From Chloroflexia bacterium (GTDB lineage: Bacteria; Chloroflexota; Chloroflexia; Thermomicrobiales; JALYUS01): a DNA stretch of 7,442 bases. Position 1 is the first letter of the stretch. Each line of letters opens with the position of its first letter. Positions 1 through 5,437 of the stretch are shown piece by piece. The notes beneath the pieces are model-generated. The model was not told the origin of the DNA and ran no database searches. It was given only the letters and a program-made list of their open reading frames with translations. The position numbers and the translations under genes were made by a program. The stretch lies in contig JAICIL010000222.1 of the NCBI GenBank assembly GCA_025924435.1, positions 1 to 7,442 of the forward strand. The letters are read 5' to 3'.

Positions 1-242
1 CGCTCCGCCGTCTCGATCAGGCGGTTGCAATCCGCCTCCCGCGACAGATCGGTCGCCACGGTGACGACCTTCACGCCCGTCTGCTGCCGGATCTCGTCCG
101 CCGTCTGGTTCAGCGTCTCCTCGCCCCGCGCGCAGATGACGAGGTGCGCGCCCTCCGCCGCCAGCCCCATCGCGGAGGACTTTCCCAGCCCCTTGCTCGC
201 CGCGCACACAACGGCGATTTTGTCCTTCAGGCCCATATCCAT
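1..242 (-). CDS. SDR-family oxidoreductase (FabG-like), N-terminal fragment
   Basis: This is the first 80 codons of a short-chain dehydrogenase/reductase; the rest lies beyond the left edge. The translation opens MDMGLKDKIAVV and continues into AASKGLGK (residues about 13-20), the glycine-rich NAD(P)-binding turn that follows beta-1 in classical SDRs. Next come an alanine/glycine helix, then LVICARGEETL, which is beta-2 with a basic residue (R) after it, as often seen in NADP-preferring members. VATDLS is the usual Asp-Leu after beta-3. The catalytic Ser-Tyr-Lys part is not in the window, so the substrate cannot be inferred. ATG at 242 is preferred over the in-frame ATG at 236 because AGGGAG (249-254) lies 6 bases upstream and many relatives start MDLGLKGK-like. 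It is the last gene of the minus-strand set, 102 bases after glpX, with a repeat array in the gap. The family call is firm; FabG function is not. Confidence 0.88.
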   Translation of the reverse strand, partial: MDMGLKDKIAVVCAASKGLGKSSAMGLAAEGAHLVICARGEETLNQTADEIRQQTGVKVVTVATDLSREADCNRLIETAE

Positions 243-267
243 GTGTCGCTCCCTTCGGTCGCTACTG

Positions 268-353
268 AGTGGGCAGTGGGCGGTGGGCAGTGGGCAGTCG
301 AACGGGGAGGCGCTTCGCGCGACTTTCTGCCCACTGCTCACCGCTCACTGCTG
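268..353. repeat. Inverted heptamer array R1 (AGTGGGC type)
   Basis: The left arm is a tandem of heptamers: AGTGGGC (268-274), AGTGGGC (275-281), GGTGGGC (282-288) and AGTGGGC (289-295). The right arm carries the complement in the same 7-base register: GCCCACT (329-335), GCTCACC (336-342) and GCTCACT (343-349). Bases 274-297 pair with 327-350 at 22 of 24 positions around a 29-base loop. The array fills the gap between glpX and the SDR gene. The glpX stop codon (345-347) lies inside the right arm. It could fold in RNA as a terminator-like or processing hairpin between the two genes, but no U-run follows on the minus strand. Confidence 0.9.
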
Positions 354-1349
354 CTCGCTAAAGCCGTACTGCCGCACCTTGTCTATCCGGTGCTGTGCGA
401 CGATGCGCCGCAGGGTACCGGTTTTCGAGCGCATGACGAGCGACTCGGTCGTCGCGTAGCCGTGGCTGTAGTGGACGCCGCGCACGAGTTCGCCGTCCGT
501 GATCCCCGTGCAGGCGAAGAAGGTGTTGTCGCCCTTCGCCAGATCATCCAGATGGAGGACCGAATCGAGGTCCAGGCCCTTCGCCTTCGCCTTCGCGGCG
601 TCGTCGGTGTCGGGCCGGGGCCAGGGCTTCGCCTGCAAGGTCCCGCCCAGGCACTTCATCGCGCAGGCCGCGATCACGCACTCCGGCGCGCCGCCCGTGC
701 CGAGGTAGATATCCACGCCCGTCTCCGGCAGGCAGGCCATGATGCAGCCCGCGACATCGCCGTCCGAGATGAACTTGATCCGCCCGCCCGCCGCGCGAAT
801 CTCCCTGACCAGATCGGCGTGGCGCGGGCGGTCGAGGACGCAGACCGTCAGTTCCGAGACCTTCATCCCCTTCGCCTTCGCCACATTGGCGAGGTTCGTC
901 GCGACGGGCGCGCCGATGTCCACAACGCTTGCGGCGTCGCGGCCCGTGGCGAGTTTGTTCATGTAGAAGAGGCCGTGCGAGTCGTAGAGCGTCCCCTCCT
1001 CGGACATGCCGATGACGGCGACGGCGTTCGGCATCCCCTTGCTCGTCAGCGTCGTGCCGTCAATCGGGTCCACGGCGATCTCGACTTTCGGCGTGCCGGG
1101 GGCCTGCGTGCCGACGCGCTCCCCGATGAAGAGCATCGGCGCTTCGTCCTTCTCGCCCTCGCCGATCACGACGACACCGTCCATCGCCACGGAATCAATC
1201 GCCGCCCGCATCGCGTCCACCGCCGCGCCGTCGGCGGCGATCTTGTCCCCCTTGCCGACCCAGCGCGAGGCGGCGAGCGCCGCCGCCTCCGTCACGCGGA
1301 CCAGTTCCATCGCGAGGTTCCGGTCCACGTTCATGTGTTGCTGCGCCAT
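345..1349 (-). CDS. glpX: Class II fructose-1,6-bisphosphatase GlpX
   Basis: This 334-residue protein hydrolyses fructose 1,6-bisphosphate to fructose 6-phosphate and phosphate in gluconeogenesis or a Calvin-type cycle. It is a metal-dependent cytoplasmic enzyme. Its length is normal for GlpX. Visible signatures are RVTEAAALAASRWVGKGDK (about 18-36), GEGEKDEAPML (63-73), the phosphatase motif DPIDGTT (94-100), LDRPRHADLV, FISDGDVAG (193-201), GTGGAPE (217-223) and FFACTGITDGEL near the C-terminus. By comparison with E. coli GlpX, the metal ligands D33, E57, D85 and E213 correspond to D40, E64, D94 and E223, all present. ATG at 1349 is chosen because AGGAGG (1356-1361) lies 6 bases upstream. 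The frame stays open further upstream, but only through repeat DNA and the shadow of the next gene. It lies downstream of the rraA-like gene on the same strand, with repeat R2 in the 221-base gap. Some SuhB-type bisphosphatases share the DPIDGTT motif, but the full pattern is GlpX. Confidence 0.96.
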   Translation of the reverse strand: MAQQHMNVDRNLAMELVRVTEAAALAASRWVGKGDKIAADGAAVDAMRAAIDSVAMDGVVVIGEGEKDEAPMLFIGERVGTQAPGTPKVEIAVDPIDGTTLTSKGMPNAVAVIGMSEEGTLYDSHGLFYMNKLATGRDAASVVDIGAPVATNLANVAKAKGMKVSELTVCVLDRPRHADLVREIRAAGGRIKFISDGDVAGCIMACLPETGVDIYLGTGGAPECVIAACAMKCLGGTLQAKPWPRPDTDDAAKAKAKGLDLDSVLHLDDLAKGDNTFFACTGITDGELVRGVHYSHGYATTESLVMRSKTGTLRRIVAQHRIDKVRQYGFSEQQ

Positions 1350-1444
1350 CCGCTCCCTCCTGACCGCACCACGAAACAACGCGCCCACGGGACGACTGAG
1401 GGCGGAAGTGTAGCACGACGAGGAGAAGCGAAAAGAAAATACAG

Positions 1445-1545
1445 CACAGAGACCACGGAGGACACGGAGGACATGGAGAAGAAAAGAGGTACCGGTTTCA
1501 GTCGTATTTTCCTCCGTGCCCTCTGTGATCTCTGTGTCCTCTGCG
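1445..1545. repeat. Inverted nonamer array R2 (CACGGAGGA type)
   Basis: The left arm has four tandem 9-mers: CACAGAGAC (1445-1453), CACGGAGGA (1454-1462), CACGGAGGA (1463-1471) and CATGGAGAA (1472-1480). The right arm has four on the opposite strand: TCCTCCGTG (1510-1518), CCCTCTGTG (1519-1527), ATCTCTGTG (1528-1536) and TCCTCTGCG (1537-1545). By my alignment the arms pair at 26 of 36 positions, with many mismatches being transitions, around a 29-base loop that contains GGTACC. The array occupies the middle of the gap between the RraA-family gene and glpX. Similar CACAGAGACACGGAG-like strings recur in intergenic DNA of several environmental bacterial phyla, where they generate spurious Thr-Glu-rich predicted peptides. 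Confidence 0.85.
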
Positions 1546-1570
1546 CTTTGGTTTGTCCTCGCTTCGGCGG

Positions 1571-2299
1571 TTACTTCTGCCGGGTGACCTGGGCGCGGAG
1601 TTTGGCGATCTGCGCGCCGGATTCCTGACGGGCCTCGCGGTATGCGGCGACGGACGGTGCGCCGGTGCGGACCGCCTGGATGACGATCTCCTCGGCGGCG
1701 ATGAAGGCATCGCCGATCTCCGCAAGTTCCGCCGCGATCTCCACGGGGATCGTCGTCACGCCGTTGCGATCGGCGTGCAGGAGGTCGTTCGGCTCGATCA
1801 CGACGCCGCCGACGTGGACGGGGACGTGGACATCCGGCGTGTGGCAGTAGCCGTGGGAGCAGATCGTGCCGTTCGTCCAGACGGGGAAGCCGATCGCCTC
1901 CACCTGATCGAGGTCGCGCCCCGCGCCGCTCGTGATCAGCCCGACCGCGCCGAACCCCTTGTAGACGCTGCACATCACCTCACCGAAGGTCGCGGCGATG
2001 GCGGGGTTATCGAGGTCCTGGAAGACGACAATCGGCGGGCCGGCCAGTTCGCCGAACTTCTCGACCTGCCGATCCATCGCCATGTACGAGTTCTGCCCGC
2101 GCGGCGCGGCGGCGGAACGGAAGGTCGCCGTTGCCGCGTAGCCGACGACCGCCCCCATCTGGGGCGAGCATGCCTGAATGCGCCCGTCCATATAGCCCGT
2201 GTTGCGCGGGCGTACATCGAAGAGTTCGATCAGGTTGCAGATCGTCGGTGTGTCGAACGCGCGCAATTTATCCAGCACCGCCGGTGACAATGTCGCCAT
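1571..2299 (-). CDS. RraA-family protein (HMG/CHA aldolase-like)
   Basis: This 242-residue protein belongs to the RraA/HMG-aldolase fold. Family members include 4-hydroxy-4-methyl-2-oxoglutarate and 4-carboxy-4-hydroxy-2-oxoadipate aldolases, oxaloacetate decarboxylases and the RNase E inhibitor RraA. The start LRAFDTPTICNLIELF (about 12-27) is typical. The active-site region GEVMCSVYKGFGAVG (106-120), then GAGRDLDQV (125-133) with the conserved Arg-Asp pair (R128, D129), GFPVW (137-141) and EPNDLLHADRNGVTTIP (169-185) follow the family order. The R-D pair and the G-E/D motif favour a metal-dependent aldolase or decarboxylase, but the substrate cannot be told from sequence. ATG at 2299 has GGAGGA (2305-2310) 5 bases upstream; the open frame beyond it to 2470 runs through non-conserved intergenic DNA. 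The stop is TAA at 1571-1573. It is first of the minus-strand set and is transcribed from the divergent region. Co-transcription with glpX is possible but not shown. Confidence 0.87.
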   Translation of the reverse strand: MATLSPAVLDKLRAFDTPTICNLIELFDVRPRNTGYMDGRIQACSPQMGAVVGYAATATFRSAAAPRGQNSYMAMDRQVEKFGELAGPPIVVFQDLDNPAIAATFGEVMCSVYKGFGAVGLITSGAGRDLDQVEAIGFPVWTNGTICSHGYCHTPDVHVPVHVGGVVIEPNDLLHADRNGVTTIPVEIAAELAEIGDAFIAAEEIVIQAVRTGAPSVAAYREARQESGAQIAKLRAQVTRQK

Positions 2300-2358
2300 G
2301 CCATTCCTCCCCGCTGTAGCGAAACCGATTGAACCGCTCGTTGCTCCTCCCTTTATAT

Positions 2359-2394
2359 CTCTTTGCGCCTTTCGTGTCCCCCCGCCTCTTTGCG
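2359..2394. repeat. Single-arm nonamer array R3, related to R2
   Basis: Read in 9-base steps, this stretch is CTCTTTGCG (2359-2367), CCTTTCGTG (2368-2376), TCCCCCCGC (2377-2385) and CTCTTTGCG (2386-2394). The first and last units are identical and exactly 27 bases apart. The units resemble the right-arm nonamers of R2 (such as TCCTCTGCG). I see no complementary arm nearby, so it looks like a lone or decayed half of the same repeat family. It lies in the untranslated leader region of the RraA-family gene. Confidence 0.5.
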
Positions 2395-2418
2395 GCGCGC
2401 GGCGGTAGGGCGCGCGCA
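2391..2418. other. GC-rich hairpin upstream of the RraA-family gene
   Basis: TGCGGCGCGC (2391-2400) pairs with GCGCGCGCA (2410-2418), giving nine base pairs with a single bulged G and a 9-base loop. It sits about 90-120 bases upstream of the RraA start and overlaps the last unit of R3. There is no T-run on either side, so a classical terminator is unlikely. It may be a leader structure or simply a product of the high GC content. Confidence 0.35.
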
Positions 2419-2610
2419 TAGAACTTGCACAGTTCGCTGATGCGCAATCCGGCGGTACGGGCGCTGGCACTGTTTCGATGGTGTCGGCGAAGCGTTTTCG
2501 GGCGGCGCGACGATGATCCTGTCAGACCCGTCACATTTCCCTGTGCTACGTCGTTCTACTTAGCGAGAAGTATGATTTTCGATCCATATATAAACCGCAA
2601 GGGGCCCCAC

Positions 2611-2712
2611 ATGCAGATCGTGGACATCATCAAGACGGATCGTTCGGTTTGGCGTCGTTGGTCGCTCGTTGTCGGTCTCATGCGGCGGGAGAATGTCGCG
2701 CCCGTGGCATGA
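2611..2712 (+). CDS. Possible 33-residue upstream ORF (leader peptide candidate)
   Basis: An ATG at 2611 opens a 33-codon frame beginning MQIVDIIKTDRSVWRRW and ending at TGA 2710-2712. AAGGGG (2599-2604) lies 6 bases upstream as a possible ribosome site. The TGA overlaps an ATG at 2709 in the response-regulator frame (ATGA), an arrangement typical of translational coupling. I recognise no family. The peptide has two Trp codons close together but no run of one amino acid that would suggest classical attenuation. It may be chance in GC-rich leader DNA. Confidence 0.22.
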   Translation: MQIVDIIKTDRSVWRRWSLVVGLMRRENVAPVA

Positions 2713-2765
2713 CGGCGGTACGGCAATGGTCACATGGTTCCGTTGCCCGGACAGGATGGCAGAGG

Positions 2766-3488
2766 ATGAGTAGCGAGACACCGAAAACCCACATCTTAAT
2801 TGTCGAGGATGATTCGTTCATGAGCAAGATGCTCGTCTTTCTCCTGGACGACAGCGGCTATCAGACGACGACGCTCGCCGACCCGCGCCGGGTGGGCGGA
2901 TTTCTCACGGAGAACGCCGTTGATTTGGTTCTCCTCGATGTCATGCTGCCGTATATGGACGGCTTCACACTCTGCACCGCGCTCCGCCGCGAGCACCCGG
3001 ACATCCCGGTCATCTTCCTCTCGGCGCGCGGCATGGTCGGCGATAAGGTGGATGGTTTCGGCCACGGCGCGGACGACTACATCGCCAAGCCGTTCGAGCC
3101 GACCGAACTGCTGGCGCGGATCCAGGCGGTGCTGCGCCGCTACCGCCGCGCCGAGCGCAACCTCTTCGGGACGGTCGTCAAGGTGGGCGACACCGCGCTC
3201 GACCTGGGCGAGTTGCAGTTCAGCGCGCCCCAGCGTCGCCCCGCCCTGCTGACGCCGACCGAGATGAAGATCCTCGAATGCCTGATGCGCAACGCGAACG
3301 CGGTGATCTCCCGCGAGACGCTGATCGAGCGGACCTGGGGCTACGACTACGAGGGTGGCAGCAACCGCGTGGATGTCTACATCCGCCGCCTGCGCAAGAA
3401 GATCGAGGACACTCCCGACGATCCGATGTTCATCCACACCGTGCGGGGGCTTGGCTATGTCTATCGAGACGGTCGCCGCGCCGCGTAG
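2766..3488 (+). CDS. OmpR/PhoB-family response regulator
   Basis: This 240-residue two-domain transcription regulator is phosphorylated by a histidine kinase and then binds DNA. The receiver domain has HILIVEDD (9-16) with acidic E14, D15 and D16, the phospho-acceptor D58 in LVLLDVMLP, the switch Ser S86 in IFLSAR, and K108 in DDYIAKPFEP. All catalytic positions are intact. The C-terminal winged helix has LTPTEMKILECLMRNAN, the recognition-helix region NRVDVYIRRLRKKIED and the wing TVRGLGYVYR, which identify the OmpR/PhoB class. The ATG at 2766 fits the family, since receivers start a few residues before beta-1; AGGA (2753-2756) is 9 bases upstream. The frame is open back to 2649, and an ATG at 2709 would add 19 residues with no family resemblance. 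The kinase gene follows immediately, so this is its probable partner. The target genes are unknown. Confidence 0.95.
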   Translation: MSSETPKTHILIVEDDSFMSKMLVFLLDDSGYQTTTLADPRRVGGFLTENAVDLVLLDVMLPYMDGFTLCTALRREHPDIPVIFLSARGMVGDKVDGFGHGADDYIAKPFEPTELLARIQAVLRRYRRAERNLFGTVVKVGDTALDLGELQFSAPQRRPALLTPTEMKILECLMRNANAVISRETLIERTWGYDYEGGSNRVDVYIRRLRKKIEDTPDDPMFIHTVRGLGYVYRDGRRAA

Positions 3489-3524
3489 CGCGCCGGTGGA
3501 GCGGTATGCGGCGGCGCATCCGGT

Positions 3525-3528
3525 GGAG
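3525..3528 (+). promoter_or_regulatory. Ribosome binding site favouring kinase start at 3538
   Basis: GGAG lies 9 bases before the ATG at 3538. The earlier in-frame ATG at 3457, inside the end of the response-regulator gene, has no recognisable Shine-Dalgarno site. Confidence 0.5.
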
Positions 3529-3537
3529 CGGCGGGGG

Positions 3538-5169
3538 ATGGGCGAGGCGGAGATTGACGCCCTGCGCCCCTTGCTCATGCAGTTCGTCCAGCACATCGCG
3601 CGCTCATTCGCGGAGTGCCGCTGCTCGGTGCAACTCTTCGAGACGGCGGACAGCCTCCGGACGGTCGTCGTCTCGGACATGCCGCTCGGCATGGTCGGGC
3701 AGGCCGCCTTCCCCCTCGGCGTCGGCATCGCGGGGACGGTCGGGCAGACGGGCGCGCCGCTCCTCATCCACGATGTGACGAAGGAGCCGCGCTTCCTCTC
3801 GCTGCGGCGCGAATCATCCGGCACAATCATGTGCGCCCCGATGACGGATGGCACGAACTTCTACGGCACGTTGACCGCGTGGGCGCCGAAAGTCGGCGTC
3901 TTCCATCGCGGCACGCTGGCGACCCTCCGGGCCTCCGCCCAGGGCGCGGCGCTCGCCATCGCGCAGGCCCGGCGCGCGATGGAGCGGGAGGCGACGGCGC
4001 ACCGCGCGACGATGCTTCTCGCCCTGACGCGGGCGATCACGGCGTGCGAGGACCCCCGCCAGGCGCTCGACATCGCCATGCCCTTCGTCTGCGATGTCGT
4101 GCCCTACACGGTTGGCGTGCTCATCACCGAGGGGGAGGATCAAGCCCCGGAGGCGGCCGTCTTCGCGCGGACGTTGCAGACGGTCGAGCAGGGGGAGCGG
4201 CTCAGGCAGTGGGCGCTCGATGCCTACATCCGCCAATCGTCTCGCGGCGCGCTTGGCCCGCAATTCCTCCCGATCACGGACATCATCGCCGGGCAGATGG
4301 TTTTCGCCGTGCCGCTCCGCGCCGCCGGCGCGCTCGTCGGCCTCGCCTGCTACTTCCACACGGAGCCGTTCGATCCCGAGACGCAGCAGATCCTCACGGA
4401 TTGCAGTTCCGTCATCGGCACCGCCGTCTACAACGCGGCGCGCGTGATCCACGACGCGGCGGCGGTGCGGCGCGTGGAGCGGACGCGCGCCGAGTTCATG
4501 GCCGTCGTCTCGCACGAACTGCGCAACCCGCTCGCCTCACTCTACGGCTTCCTGAACATCCTCACGCAGGAGCGCACCGGCCCGCTGACCGCGACGCAGC
4601 GCGATTTCCTCGAATCGGCCTCGCTCAGCGTGCGGCAACTCTGGCGGCTCGTGGACGACATCAACGACCTCGTCCAGTCCGACCTTGGTCGCCTCGCGCT
4701 GCGGCGCGAATCGGTGGAGATGGGGGAGGTCATCCGCGCCGCCATCGCGAACGCCGCCCCGCTCTTCGCCAATGCGCGCCTCCGGGTGGAGACGGAGATC
4801 GCCGCGCCGCTTCCTCGGACGGTGGCGGACCCGGCGCGGCTGCATCAGATTCTCAACAATTTGCTCTCCAACGCGCTGAAGTTCTCCGAGCCGGGCACGG
4901 CGATTCGCGTCGCCGCCGCTGTGATAGACGGCGCGATCCGCGTCAGCGTGCGCGACACCGGCCCCGGCATCGCCCCGGAGGACGCCGAGCGCATCTTCGA
5001 GCGGTTCGTGAAGGGCACGAACATCCCCCAGCAGGACGCCTCCGGCCTCGGCCTCGGCCTCGCCGTCGTCCGGCAACTTGTCGCCGCGCACGGTGGCCGG
5101 GTCTGGGTGGAGAGCGGGCAGCAGATCGCGGGAAGTACGTTCATCTTCACAATCCCGGTCACTCAGTAG
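3538..5169 (+). CDS. Soluble GAF-GAF sensor histidine kinase
   Basis: From ATG 3538 this is a 543-residue cytoplasmic kinase with no membrane segment or signal peptide. Residues about 8-155 form a GAF domain, recognisable by FPLGVGIAGTVGQTGAPLLI, CAPM and a final helix. A second, more degenerate GAF-like domain covers about 160-305. The HisKA box FMAVVSHELRNPLASL carries phospho-accepting H326 (codon 4513-4515). The ATPase domain has the N box NNLLSNALKF (440-449), the G1 box DTGPGIAPED (473-482), the F box IFERFVKG and the G2 box GLGLGLAVV (503-511), so it should be active. It probably senses a small intracellular ligand or redox state through the GAF domains and phosphorylates the regulator encoded just upstream (49-base gap, or a 32-base overlap if it starts at ATG 3457). 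Its TAG stop (5167-5169) lies in the first heptamer of repeat R4. The ligand is unknown. Confidence 0.94.
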   Translation: MGEAEIDALRPLLMQFVQHIARSFAECRCSVQLFETADSLRTVVVSDMPLGMVGQAAFPLGVGIAGTVGQTGAPLLIHDVTKEPRFLSLRRESSGTIMCAPMTDGTNFYGTLTAWAPKVGVFHRGTLATLRASAQGAALAIAQARRAMEREATAHRATMLLALTRAITACEDPRQALDIAMPFVCDVVPYTVGVLITEGEDQAPEAAVFARTLQTVEQGERLRQWALDAYIRQSSRGALGPQFLPITDIIAGQMVFAVPLRAAGALVGLACYFHTEPFDPETQQILTDCSSVIGTAVYNAARVIHDAAAVRRVERTRAEFMAVVSHELRNPLASLYGFLNILTQERTGPLTATQRDFLESASLSVRQLWRLVDDINDLVQSDLGRLALRRESVEMGEVIRAAIANAAPLFANARLRVETEIAAPLPRTVADPARLHQILNNLLSNALKFSEPGTAIRVAAAVIDGAIRVSVRDTGPGIAPEDAERIFERFVKGTNIPQQDASGLGLGLAVVRQLVAAHGGRVWVESGQQIAGSTFIFTIPVTQ

Positions 5170-5292
5170 CCAGCAGCCAGTAGTCGGCAGTCAGAAAGGG
5201 AACCCGGAAGCGAGAAGCGAATATTCCCGCCGCTCGCTCATGCACTCCTCACGAGTGCATCTCCCGCTTCTGACTACCGACTACCGACTACT
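5164..5292. repeat. Inverted heptamer array R4 (CAGTAGT / GACTACC type)
   Basis: The left side runs in a 7-base register from 5164: CAGTAGC, CAGCAGC, CAGTAGT, CGGCAGT and CAGAAAG. Later in the same stretch is a perfect tandem GAAGCGA (5207-5213 and 5214-5220). The right side is GACTACC (5272-5278), GACTACC (5279-5285) and GACTACT (5286-5292), preceded by CCGCTTC (5264-5270), which is complementary to the GAAGCG units. Bases 5179-5196 pair with 5268-5285 at 16 of 18 positions. The first heptamer supplies the TAG stop of the kinase gene. The array fills the gap before the next regulator and has a perfect small hairpin in its loop. Confidence 0.88.
5240..5260. terminator. Perfect 8-bp hairpin in the loop of R4, possible terminator
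   Basis: ATGCACTC (5240-5247) and GAGTGCAT (5253-5260) are exact complements around CTCAC. It lies about 70 bases after the kinase stop codon. No T-run follows, so it is not a typical intrinsic terminator; it may halt or stabilise the transcript end, or be part of the repeat structure. Confidence 0.35.
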
Positions 5293-5425
5293 CCCCTCGT
5301 TGAATGAATCGTCAGGTCGCACCTCGCCCATGCAATGCTTCCGCACATCTTCCGTTGGTATCGTGCTCCCCGTACTGAGGGAGCGCGGCGCTCTGGGCGC
5401 CACACTCGCATACCGCGTAAGAAAT

Positions 5426-5429
5426 GGAG
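5426..5429 (+). promoter_or_regulatory. Ribosome binding site favouring GTG start at 5438
   Basis: GGAG sits 8 bases before GTG 5438. The alternative ATG at 5330 has only a weak AGG (5315-5317) about 12 bases upstream, so this site is the main reason for the shorter start. Confidence 0.45.
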
Positions 5430-5437
5430 CGACCTTC

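Larger units (their letters stand above)
2300..2765. promoter_or_regulatory. Divergent intergenic region between rraA-like and response-regulator genes
   Basis: These 466 bases separate divergently transcribed genes, so promoters for both strands are expected. On the minus strand TATAAA (complement of 2351-2356) is a possible -10 element about 50 bases from the RraA start. On the plus strand TATGAT (2571-2576) and TATATA (2587-2592) are possible -10 elements. None has a convincing -35 at the right spacing, so the start points are unresolved. A short dyad, TACTT (2557-2561) and AAGTA (2568-2572), abuts TATGAT and could be an operator, but its arms are only 5 bases. The region also holds nonamer array R3, a GC-rich hairpin (2391-2418) and a possible 33-codon frame (2611-2712). 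Outside these I see no clear gene. Confidence 0.45.

Noticed and set aside
268..353. CRISPR array
   Set aside because: Units are 7 bases, directly tandem without spacers, and inverted around a loop; no cas genes are present.
144..1628. A 494-codon plus-strand open frame opposite glpX
   Set aside because: It is antisense to a clear GlpX, rich in Arg, Ala and His as expected for a GC-rich shadow frame, and passes through repeats R1 and R2.
1350..1973. Upstream extension of the GlpX frame by 208 codons
   Set aside because: The extension translates repeat R2 and the out-of-frame shadow of the RraA-family gene. AGGAGG before ATG 1349 fixes the start.
2796..3854. A 352-codon minus-strand frame opposite the response regulator and kinase
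   Set aside because: No recognisable domain; it is the complement of strongly conserved receiver, winged-helix and GAF coding sequence.
3615..5183. A 522-codon plus-strand frame overlapping the kinase in another phase
   Set aside because: Arg-, His- and Gly-rich with no motifs, while the overlapping frame has every histidine-kinase box.
5078..5437. The full upstream extension of the second regulator back to 5078
   Set aside because: It overlaps the conserved end of the kinase and then translates repeat R4. The GTG at 5438 has a good ribosome site and lies just before beta-1 of the receiver-like domain.
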